From NCBI GenBank assembly GCA_039199225.1, contig JBCCSZ010000186.1, positions 1 through 15,644 of the forward strand: a stretch of 15,644 nucleotides of DNA, read 5' to 3'. Numbering within the stretch: position 1 is the first letter of the stretch; every line of letters starts with the position of its first letter. Position numbers and translations under genes: made by a program. Of this stretch, positions 1-6,375 are shown in pieces. This DNA comes from JBCCSZ01 sp039199225 (lineage in GTDB: Bacteria; Bacteroidota; Bacteroidia; Chitinophagales; Saprospiraceae). The notes under the pieces are model-generated. The model did no database searches, was not told the DNA's origin, and saw nothing but the letters and a program-made list of their open reading frames with translations.

Positions 1-158
1 CTTTTTCTCCCCCCAAAAGAGCCCCATAAAAATACACATCAATACAATATTACCCCTCCTTGATACCAAATTAACCCTCTTTTTCAAGCTTTTCATTTAT
101 GGTTAAAATAGCACTGAAAGTGGTCAATTTTCAGGTAGTTCGAGCCTCGATATGCCCA

Positions 159-166
159 TAGCTTTG
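159..166 (+). promoter_or_regulatory. Candidate Bacteroidota -7 element (TAGCTTTG)
   Basis: TAGCTTTG matches the Bacteroidota -7 consensus TAnnTTTG exactly. No clear -33 TTTG lies 19-21 bases upstream. A small palindrome, TCGAG-C-CTCGA (140-150), sits just upstream and could be a regulator site. Transcription would start near 173. This excludes an ATG at 152 and supports translation of the small secreted protein from 233. Nothing else supportable was seen in bases 1-158. Confidence 0.4.
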
Positions 167-232
167 CCTCAACGATTGGTTATAAAACAATCATTTAAAT
201 CAAAAAAATTAAGAAACAAAACCATTAAGACG

Positions 233-595
233 ATGAAAACTCTAGTGAAAACTGTAAGCTTGGTTATGGTGCTGTTCTTTATCAATACAGCCTTTACCGA
301 CACAAACAAACCGGAATTCGGCATCAAGACACTGGACGAAAAAACGTTCTACTTCGAAACCAAAGAAGTCGCTTCCGACTACGTAGAAATAACGTTACAA
401 GATGAAAATGGAACAACCCTTTTCAGCGAGTACACAACCCAAACCGCAACTTTCGAAAGGGTCTACAACCTAGAAGAACTGGCCGAAGGCGCATACTTCC
501 TGGTCGTAAAATCCGATCACGCAACACAAACACTACCCATTTTTGTAACCACCAAAAGCCTAGAAATGGCCTTCGAGCAACTGGAAACAATCTAA
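233..595 (+). CDS. Small secreted hypothetical protein (120 aa, beta-sandwich-like)
   Basis: The function is not recognised. The ATG at 233 was chosen over an in-frame ATG at 152 because it places a classic signal peptide at the N-terminus (MKTLVKT, then a hydrophobic run ending near residue 22) and lies downstream of the candidate promoter at 159-166. The mature part of about 98 residues is rich in alternating beta-type segments. Its second half (about residues 55-105) has the spacing 'DENGTTLFSE ... YNLEELAEGAYFLVV', which recalls the Ig-like fold of T9SS C-terminal domains and DUF3244-type small exported proteins. It has no terminal sorting motif, so it is probably periplasmic or envelope-associated. 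It converges on the regulator gene and may not belong to the glucan locus. A coding gene is likely; any role is unknown. Confidence 0.7.
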   Translation: MKTLVKTVSLVMVLFFINTAFTDTNKPEFGIKTLDEKTFYFETKEVASDYVEITLQDENGTTLFSEYTTQTATFERVYNLEELAEGAYFLVVKSDHATQTLPIFVTTKSLEMAFEQLETI

Positions 596-641
596 CCCCA
601 GCTGCGATTCACTACAACAAACGAAATCGAACAATTCATAC

Positions 642-683
642 ATCGGCGGTCCCTCTGAATCTCCTTCAGTCGGCACCGCCGAT
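642..683. terminator. Nested intergenic hairpin between convergent genes
   Basis: A perfect 9-bp inverted repeat, ATCGGCGGT (642-650) and ACCGCCGAT (675-683), encloses a second 5-bp stem, CTGAA (655-659) with TTCAG (665-669). It lies 46 bases after the stop of the small secreted gene and between two convergent genes. It may act as a bidirectional terminator or be a REP-like structured repeat. There is no strong T-run, so termination is only a possibility. Confidence 0.45.
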
Positions 684-750
684 CTCTTTATCCCAAAAGC
701 CAAAAGCATCTCTCCAAAAAAACTTCTTTCGAAACCACTCCCCACCCTGT

Positions 751-817
751 TCACCCGCTCACCCGCTCACCGATCACCGATCACCGATCACCGATCACCG
801 ATCACAAGATCACAAAA
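751..817. repeat. Short tandem repeat, TCACCGA heptamer array
   Basis: Five perfect tandem copies of TCACCGA (767-801) are flanked by degenerate 8-base copies: TCACCCGC twice on the left (751-766), and TCACAAGA and TCACAAAA on the right (802-817). The array ends about 10 bases beyond the regulator's stop codon. It is non-coding and resembles a slippage-prone minisatellite. The gradient from perfect to degenerate copies at the edges is what slippage growth would produce. Confidence 0.9.
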
Positions 818-827
818 TCCCATCCCC

Positions 828-3755
828 CTAAACCTCCATAATAAACGAAACCAAATTGACATCCGGATTCAACCCCAGCTTCTTACGCAAACGATAACGA
901 CTGATCTCCACCCCCCGCACTGAAATCTTCAACAAAGGCGCAATTTCCTTGCTGGTCAGGTTCATCCGTAGGTAAGCACAAAGCTTTTGATCTTTGGGTG
1001 TCAGCTCCGGAAAGTTGAGGCGCAGCCGTTTAAAAAAGTTTTCGTGTACCTGATCGAAATAAGTTTCGAATTGCTCCCAATTATCGTCCAGCTGAATATC
1101 TGACTCGATGGTTCTCGTAATTTGATGCAGCTTCTTTTTTACCGCATGTGGCGCCTCTGATTCGATCTTCTTCAAATCGTTTTTGATCTTCATTAAAATC
1201 TCGCTCTTTTGCACCAAGTGCATGGTCACTGAAGCCAAGCGACTGTTCTTGTGCTTGATGTCTGCATTGAGCTTTTCGTTGCGAAGTTTGATGATTTCAC
1301 CTTCCGATTTTTCGACCTCCTTTTTGAATTCCGCCTCCTTGCGCTCCAATTTTTGGGTCTGCTCTTTCTTGAAAGCCTCCGTTTTTAACTCTTCTCGCTT
1401 TGAGATGTATTTGACCAAGCCAAACAAGGTCAGCATCACGATGGAAAAGTAACTCACACGAGCATACCAAGACCAATACCAGGGTGGAAAGATTTTGAAG
1501 GCAAAGACCACTTCATCGCTCATCTGACCATAGGCGTTGCGCGCCTGCACCTTAAAGGCGTAATTGCCGGCAGGCAAATTGGTATACTCCTTCTCTGTTT
1601 TTGGAGACCAGGGCGCCCATTCGTTTTCAAAACCCTCTAGCTTGTAGCGATAAGTGAGGTAGCTAATTTTTTCGAAATAGGGTGCAGAAAAAGCAAAGCG
1701 GAAGTCATTCATGGCATTCGGAAACGCAAATGCCTGCGGCACCTTTTCGATGGTATTTCCCCAGTAAACAATGGAATCCCTCTCGGTAATCGACGTTACT
1801 TTGCGGATCAAAAGATTAAAAGGAAAATCGATGTTTTTATTCTGCAAAGGACTGTAATGCACAAAGCCCTTCTCTGTACCAATCAGGACATTTTGCTCGT
1901 CGTAAGCATAGACATACTCAAATCCATCGACCAACTCCTCCTGTATTTGGTTGAAGTAAAAAACGTCGAATTTATTGAAAATACCCTGCTCTTGGACCTT
2001 CAACATGCCAAACTCGTGGTCTACTGAAAACCAGACGTTGCCAAATTTGTCTTCCAACACCCGATGAAAATTGCGCCCCGATCCAAAAATTTCAACGAAG
2101 CCCTCATGTGGAATGAAGCGATCGGAAACTTTGTCGTATTTAAAAACGCCTTCCGGACTGGTAAAGACCAATTCATTTCTGATCTTACTGACGTTGATCG
2201 GCAGCTTTTCCGGCAGACCACTGGAAGGATCATAGAGTTTTACCTGTTCGACCGACTGTAAATCGTCAGACAGCTTGACTTTAAACAGCCCCTTGTAGGC
2301 ATGGGCAATCCAGATGTTGCCATCCTGATCTTCTTCAAAAATTCGTGCAGATTCGTCGAAGCCTTCCAGCCTTCTCAGGAGGCGCCAATCAGGCGTTTGC
2401 CCACCAACAGTCCCTTTATCACCAGCTTGATACAGATATAAGCCCGAATAGGCCCCCTTTAAGATGTACCCAGGTTGGGATTCGAGTTTGAGGAATTTCC
2501 AGGCACCCTGAATATTTGAAAAAGGCTCGGCTCGACCATCTTTCAAGAAGGAGGCTCCTTTGTGTTGACAGATGACAACATGCCCATCTATTTCGTTGAT
2601 GTTCCAAACCTGCCCGAGGGCGTTTTCAACCAGTTTGAATTTCTGGCTATTTAAAGAAGAGCCTCCTTTACTCAATTCTTTGTAGAAAAGTCCTTGGTTG
2701 GTTCCCAAGTAGAGCTTGCCGTCCTGAACTACGGAAGCGTAGCCCGTTCCAAGCAAGTCTTCTTCCGCACATATTCTTTCAAAGGGCGAATTGATTTCTG
2801 CATAATCGATACCATTGTCCAAGCCAAGCCAGAGGTTTTGCTGAATATCTTGAGCCACTGATAGAACCGTGTTGTTTTGCAGACCGTTTTTTTTGCTCAA
2901 ATGCAGTTCCACATCACCCTCATGCCCCATGATAATTAGGCCATTTTGAGGCGTACCTATAGCGTACTTGCCGTTTTTGAGTTGAATGGCACAATAAGCC
3001 TGATGCTCTTTCAAAAAGACATCTGCATCCACTTTCCAGGGCTGAACCCCCTGCTGATCCATACAAAAAATACCTTTTGAGAAAGTAATCAACAGCGAAC
3101 GCCCCTGCTCGTATGGTAAAATGGCTGTGATGCGCTCACCAGGAAAACGATCTCCTCCGGCTACCGCTACGAGCTGCTCACCTTCCAATTCAAACAAACC
3201 CTTTTCAAAGTCTTGCACCAGAATTTTATCATTCAGCTTAAAAAAATTCTCGAATCGCTGGCCTTTAGGTAGGATGGCCTTCATTTTTCCATCTTCCAGC
3301 CGGAAAATGGCCTTTTTCGAACAAAACAAGGAGACCTCTTCGCTGATGTATATCTTCCAGATGTCTTCGAAACTCCTCAGCTCGGTGGGTACGAGGTCGG
3401 TTAAGGACCGGTAGACCCCTTTGCCCTTGTTGTCAAATTCGAGGTATCCAAACTCATCTTGCCCGCCGATATATAAGCGACCTTTTGCATCTATTGCAAC
3501 AGAGCGGACAATAGTCTCATTAGGTAAGGGAAATACCTGCCAGTTTGTCCCATCAAATTCTAATAAACCCTTATTATTGGCGAAGTAGACCAGCCCTCTG
3601 TCATCTTGCAAAATTGCCCAATTTTGTGTTCCAGCCTGGTAGGTGGTTCTGGAGAAGCTGGCAACGTTCGGAGATCCAATGTTCTCCATTTGAGCAAGTG
3701 CGTTAAAGGTACTCGCCAGGAGCAACAAAAGGCATATGTAGCTGATCAATCTCAT
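828..3755 (-). CDS. Membrane-spanning one-component regulator (propeller sensor, Y_Y_Y, LuxR-type HTH)
   Basis: This is probably the transcriptional regulator of the glucan locus. I chose the ATG at 3755 (975 aa) over one at 3809, because it starts a clean signal peptide (MRLISYICLLLLLAS ... ALAQ). Reading from the N-terminus there are: signal peptide (1-22); a long extracytoplasmic region with reg_prop beta-propeller repeats such as 'DQDGNIWIA', 'QQNLWLGLDNG' and 'DKFGNVWFS'; a Y_Y_Y domain (about 693-757, 'YRYKLEGFENEW ... LPAGNYAFKVQARN'); one transmembrane helix (about 765-784); a Lys/Glu-rich coiled coil (about 785-905); and a C-terminal LuxR/GerE-like helix-turn-helix (about 915-970, 'LTPKDQKLCAYL ... 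TSKEIAPLL'). It has no HisKA, ATPase or receiver domain, so unlike hybrid two-component systems it likely passes the signal straight from the periplasmic ligand to DNA. It is divergent from the first GH16 gene, with operator-like repeats in the gap. The ligand is inferred to be a beta-glucan oligosaccharide. Confidence 0.9.
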   Translation of the reverse strand: MRLISYICLLLLLASTFNALAQMENIGSPNVASFSRTTYQAGTQNWAILQDDRGLVYFANNKGLLEFDGTNWQVFPLPNETIVRSVAIDAKGRLYIGGQDEFGYLEFDNKGKGVYRSLTDLVPTELRSFEDIWKIYISEEVSLFCSKKAIFRLEDGKMKAILPKGQRFENFFKLNDKILVQDFEKGLFELEGEQLVAVAGGDRFPGERITAILPYEQGRSLLITFSKGIFCMDQQGVQPWKVDADVFLKEHQAYCAIQLKNGKYAIGTPQNGLIIMGHEGDVELHLSKKNGLQNNTVLSVAQDIQQNLWLGLDNGIDYAEINSPFERICAEEDLLGTGYASVVQDGKLYLGTNQGLFYKELSKGGSSLNSQKFKLVENALGQVWNINEIDGHVVICQHKGASFLKDGRAEPFSNIQGAWKFLKLESQPGYILKGAYSGLYLYQAGDKGTVGGQTPDWRLLRRLEGFDESARIFEEDQDGNIWIAHAYKGLFKVKLSDDLQSVEQVKLYDPSSGLPEKLPINVSKIRNELVFTSPEGVFKYDKVSDRFIPHEGFVEIFGSGRNFHRVLEDKFGNVWFSVDHEFGMLKVQEQGIFNKFDVFYFNQIQEELVDGFEYVYAYDEQNVLIGTEKGFVHYSPLQNKNIDFPFNLLIRKVTSITERDSIVYWGNTIEKVPQAFAFPNAMNDFRFAFSAPYFEKISYLTYRYKLEGFENEWAPWSPKTEKEYTNLPAGNYAFKVQARNAYGQMSDEVVFAFKIFPPWYWSWYARVSYFSIVMLTLFGLVKYISKREELKTEAFKKEQTQKLERKEAEFKKEVEKSEGEIIKLRNEKLNADIKHKNSRLASVTMHLVQKSEILMKIKNDLKKIESEAPHAVKKKLHQITRTIESDIQLDDNWEQFETYFDQVHENFFKRLRLNFPELTPKDQKLCAYLRMNLTSKEIAPLLKISVRGVEISRYRLRKKLGLNPDVNLVSFIMEV

Positions 3756-3773
3756 GGTAGGGCTATTTGCCGA

Positions 3774-3781
3774 CAAAATTA
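3774..3781 (-). promoter_or_regulatory. Candidate -7 element for the regulator gene
   Basis: On the minus strand the bases read TAATTTTG, a full match to TAnnTTTG. No -33 partner was found, and the leader to the ATG at 3755 would be only about 12 bases. A near-match (CATCTTTG, 3802-3795) upstream would give a more usual leader of about 33 bases and overlaps a GATGTA copy. Either may be the regulator promoter. Confidence 0.3.
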
Positions 3782-3849
3782 GGCAGAAACTAAACAAAGA
3801 TGTAGTCATTTAGTTTACAAAGTATAGTAAACAGACTGAAAACTAGTGA

Positions 3850-3877
3850 GTTACAGTTTAAAAAAGAAAGCTGTAAC
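3850..3877. promoter_or_regulatory. Inverted repeat GTTACAG-N14-CTGTAAC (operator candidate)
   Basis: Perfect 7-bp arms at 3850-3856 and 3871-3877 are separated by an A-rich 14-base spacer. The arm centres are 21 bp apart, which is two helical turns, as expected for a dimeric helix-turn-helix protein binding one DNA face. The repeat lies in the divergent regulator/GH16 gap, upstream of the GATGTA repeats. Confidence 0.45.
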
Positions 3878-3884
3878 CCGATTT

Positions 3885-3933
3885 GATGTAGTGATGATGT
3901 AATAGATAAATGGGCCGATGTAAGCAAGATGTA
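3885..3933 (+). promoter_or_regulatory. Four helically phased GATGTA direct repeats (operator candidate)
   Basis: GATGTA occurs at 3885-3890, 3896-3901, 3917-3922 and 3928-3933. The steps are 11, 21 and 11 bp, so all four copies fall on nearly the same face of the helix, as two pairs 32 bp apart. A fifth copy, with GATGTAGT in common with the first, lies at 3799-3804 near the regulator start. The set ends 32 bp upstream of the candidate -7 element of the first GH16 gene, a typical position for activator sites. Confidence 0.5.
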
Positions 3934-3948
3934 GGTTAAAATATAACT

Positions 3949-3958
3949 ATCGGCCGAT
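3949..3958. promoter_or_regulatory. 10-bp palindrome ATCGGCCGAT next to the -7 element
   Basis: A perfect palindrome ends 7 bases before the TAAATTTG element. GGCCGAT, most of it, also occurs at 3913-3919, overlapping the third GATGTA copy. Its position between the -33 and -7 regions would suit a repressor or activator contact. Binding is not shown by the sequence alone. Confidence 0.35.
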
Positions 3959-3965
3959 TCCATAC

Positions 3966-3973
3966 TAAATTTG
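3966..3973 (+). promoter_or_regulatory. Bacteroidota -7 element (TAAATTTG) for the first GH16 gene
   Basis: TAAATTTG is an exact match to TAnnTTTG. Initiation near 3980 would give a leader of about 30 bases before the ATG at 4010. No good -33 TTTG stands at the usual distance, which fits a promoter needing an activator bound at the upstream repeats. Confidence 0.55.
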
Positions 3974-4009
3974 TTAACTATCTTGTTTTTCAGAATATAA
4001 ATCACCAAA

Positions 4010-4870
4010 ATGAAAAGATTCAATCAATTTATCCTTTTCTTCTTTTGCCTAGCGATTTATTTACTACCAGGGTGTAAAGAGGTCGAGGATGTTGCAGGTT
4101 GCCAGTTGACGTCTTCTCTGGAAGGCTACGAAATGGTTTGGAACGATGAATTCGACGGATCAACCATCGATGAGTCAAAATGGTCCTACGATTTGGGAGA
4201 TGGCTGTCAGATCAGTCCCGATCTTTGTGGTTGGGGCAACAACGAACTGGAATATTACACAGATAGAGCAGAGAACGCTTACCTGAAAGACGGAAATTTA
4301 GTGATCGAGGCTAAAAGAGAGTTTCCCCTTTACTTGGGACGACACCAATATACTTCTGCACGTATGGTCACTAAGAATAAAGGAGACTGGAAATACGGAC
4401 GCATGGATGTACGGGCTAAAATGCCCATCGGACAGGGGCTGTGGCCGGCCATTTGGATGCTCCCAACGGACACGGTATACGGCGGATGGCCTAGAAGTGG
4501 AGAGATCGACATAATGGAATACCTGGGGCATGAACCAGAGCGTGTTTTCGGAACCATCCACTACGGACATGATTTCTGGCGCTTTAATAGCCAAGGGCTC
4601 GAGTTGGAGGAAGGAACTTTCGCAGACGACTTCCACGTTTTCACGGTCTTGTGGAATGAAAACTGTATTCAATTCCAAATGGATGGCATCGACATTGGTG
4701 TACCCAACACTCGTTCTACTGTGCTGCCTACCACCTATCCATTTGATCAACGTTTTCACATGATCCTCAATGTAGCTGTTGGCGGTAATCTTCCCGGCAA
4801 CCCGGATGCCACCACTACCTTTCCACAAAGGATGGAGGTCGACTACGTACGGGTCTATCAAAAAATCTAA
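4010..4870 (+). CDS. GH16 endo-beta-1,3-glucanase (laminarinase), lipoprotein
   Basis: This predicted enzyme cuts internal bonds of beta-1,3- or mixed beta-1,3/1,4-glucan by the retaining mechanism. The 286-residue protein starts with a lipoprotein signal peptide (LLPGC, lipidated Cys22), then a short linker and a GH16 domain (about 40-286). The catalytic motif SGEIDIMEYLG gives nucleophile Glu165, Asp167 and acid/base Glu170, in the ExDxxE form of laminarinases. The family features 'WGNNELEYYT' (about 75-83), 'GLWPAIWML' (143-151) and the final 'MEVDYVRVYQ' are present. A Cys pair flanks the insert before WGNNEL (Cys66, Cys73). It is the first gene after the regulator and its operator-like sites, and it lies 47 bases before the module protein, probably in the same transcript. 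It is likely anchored in the outer membrane; which face is not shown. Confidence 0.93.
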   Translation: MKRFNQFILFFFCLAIYLLPGCKEVEDVAGCQLTSSLEGYEMVWNDEFDGSTIDESKWSYDLGDGCQISPDLCGWGNNELEYYTDRAENAYLKDGNLVIEAKREFPLYLGRHQYTSARMVTKNKGDWKYGRMDVRAKMPIGQGLWPAIWMLPTDTVYGGWPRSGEIDIMEYLGHEPERVFGTIHYGHDFWRFNSQGLELEEGTFADDFHVFTVLWNENCIQFQMDGIDIGVPNTRSTVLPTTYPFDQRFHMILNVAVGGNLPGNPDATTTFPQRMEVDYVRVYQKI

Positions 4871-4917
4871 CCTAAGTACACTCGCTTGTATTTATTAAAC
4901 AAAAACATAATACGATT

Positions 4918-6240
4918 ATGAAAAGATTTTACCCTTTATTTTTTCTATGCATTTTGACCTACAGCCTATCTGCACAAACCACCTGGGACAATTTCAACGA
5001 CTCCCGCAAAGCTGATTATGGTTTTATCAGCGGAACATTCATCCCCTACAATGAAAATCCAGATAAAGATGGCAACACCAGCCTGACCGCTGCTTCTTAC
5101 ACCCGTAATCCAGCTGAAACCTTTGACGTCCTGATCATGGATGTTCCAATGGCCGATCTATCAGATTATGTTAGTGGCACCAAGCAAATGAGCATCGACG
5201 TATGGAGCCCTAGTGCTGGCACCACTATCCAAATTACCTTGGAAAACAGTACGCTGGCCCTACCAGCCAACTTCCCTGTGGGTAGACACAGCATCTACTT
5301 GGCAACAACAACGGTTGCCATGGGTTGGGAAACACTCACTTTCAGCTTTAATACACAGCCAGATGCATCGGTTGCGAATGACAATGTCGATAGACTTGTC
5401 TTGTTGTTCGCTCCGGATTCAAATACTGGTGGTACTTATTTCTGGGACAATTTCAACGGTCCTGAATTTGCCAACGATCCTTGCGAGGGTGTCACTTCAA
5501 ACGCTAACATCTTCAACGATTTTGAATGCAGCCAGAATGTCAGTTATACTTTCTCACACTCTGGTGTCAATTTCAGAAGAGTGGTTAATCCAGACCAATC
5601 AGGTGTCAACACATCCAGTCATGCGGGACGATATGTTCGCAACGGTGGTGAGATGGTCGATGTACAGATCGGAAAATTTGATGGCAACATAGATATTTTG
5701 GGCAATAGCGTTATTTCCCTTGATGTATGGGATCCAAATGCTCCTACGACCATTCGCCTTTCTCTGCAAAATGAAAATGGAGATGTCATTCTCGCCATGG
5801 ATGCTACGACTTCTACTAGTAGTGCATGGGAAAAACTGACCTTTGATCCAACGTCTGTAGCTGGGGCGACTGACATCACGCAGTTTGTGCTTTTATTCGA
5901 TCCAGAGTCCAACACTGACGATGAATACTTCTTTGACAACTTCGAAATCAGTGGTTCAGTATCTGTAGATGACTTGGAAGATGTTACATCATTCATGGTT
6001 GCGCCCAATCCATCTCCTGGCCTGACGAACTTCCAGTACGAATTGAGAGAGGCAGCAGCTGTTGATTTGGCCATCTTTGACGTTACGGGCAAGCAGGTTG
6101 CACAAGTCATTCGCGAAAACCAATTGGCTGGTCCACAAACAGTGAGCTGGCAAGGAGACGATCTTTCCAACGGCATCTATTTCTACACACTTACTGTGAA
6201 TGGAAAAGCAGCAACTGGAAAAATCGTATTGAACAAATAA
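4918..6240 (+). CDS. T9SS-secreted protein with two glucan-binding-type modules
   Basis: No catalytic motif is recognisable. The 440-residue protein has a signal peptide (cleavage near Ala19-Gln20), two related beta-sandwich modules (about 21-182 and 188-345) and a type A Por secretion tail (about 355-440: 'PNPSPG ... GKQVAQV ... GIYFYTLTVNGK ... GKIVLNK'). Each module carries the core 'xIDVWSP/SLDVWDP ... TTIxxxLxN ... WExLTF ... VLLFxPxSNT ... YFxDNF', which is also the core of the repeats in the gene at 13631. The family resembles non-catalytic modules common in flavobacterial glucan loci, with cores like 'VYSP ... LKVEN'. The protein should leave the cell through T9SS and stay on the surface or be released, where I infer that it binds beta-glucan for the GH16 enzymes. 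A strong terminator hairpin follows 50 bases after the stop. The export assignment is firm; binding is inference. Confidence 0.85.
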   Translation: MKRFYPLFFLCILTYSLSAQTTWDNFNDSRKADYGFISGTFIPYNENPDKDGNTSLTAASYTRNPAETFDVLIMDVPMADLSDYVSGTKQMSIDVWSPSAGTTIQITLENSTLALPANFPVGRHSIYLATTTVAMGWETLTFSFNTQPDASVANDNVDRLVLLFAPDSNTGGTYFWDNFNGPEFANDPCEGVTSNANIFNDFECSQNVSYTFSHSGVNFRRVVNPDQSGVNTSSHAGRYVRNGGEMVDVQIGKFDGNIDILGNSVISLDVWDPNAPTTIRLSLQNENGDVILAMDATTSTSSAWEKLTFDPTSVAGATDITQFVLLFDPESNTDDEYFFDNFEISGSVSVDDLEDVTSFMVAPNPSPGLTNFQYELREAAAVDLAIFDVTGKQVAQVIRENQLAGPQTVSWQGDDLSNGIYFYTLTVNGKAATGKIVLNK

Positions 6241-6290
6241 ACGACAAATAAGCAAACCATCAGATTGACGCAAAAGCTACTACATTTCAC

Positions 6291-6320
6291 GACAGAGGAG
6301 TCTTAGGCTCCTCTGTCTTC
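6291..6320 (+). terminator. Strong intrinsic-terminator-like hairpin
   Basis: GACAGAGGAG (6291-6300) pairs perfectly with CTCCTCTGTC (6308-6317). Two further inner pairs (one G-U) leave a 3-base loop, making a stem of about 12 bp followed by TTCTCT. A weaker stem, TCTCTA (6319-6324) with TAGAGA (6333-6338), follows at once. It would end or attenuate the GH16/module-protein transcript before the GH3 gene. Confidence 0.75.
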
Positions 6321-6375
6321 TCTAAAAATTTCTAGAGATTGCCTAATTGAATCAGCCTTTCAACAGCTAAAGCAA

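Noticed and set aside
152..232. An N-terminal extension of the small secreted protein starting at the ATG at 152
   Set aside because: It would add 27 polar, Lys-rich residues in front of a clean signal peptide, and the candidate -7 element at 159-166 lies inside it.
560..754. A 64-residue reading frame on the minus strand between the small gene and the regulator
   Set aside because: It overlaps the 3' end of the small gene and the nested hairpin, with no family resemblance or start signal.
751..817. A CRISPR array at the heptamer repeat
   Set aside because: The units are only 7-8 bases and directly adjacent, with no spacers and no cas genes nearby.
3756..4023. Reading frames on the minus strand across the regulator/GH16 gap, including an upstream start for the regulator at 3809
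   Set aside because: The peptides are low-complexity and cover the operator-like repeats, and the regulator's signal peptide begins at 3755.
4298..4861. A long minus-strand open frame (187 codons) inside the first GH16 gene
   Set aside because: It is the antisense shadow of a gene with intact catalytic motifs and has no recognisable domain.
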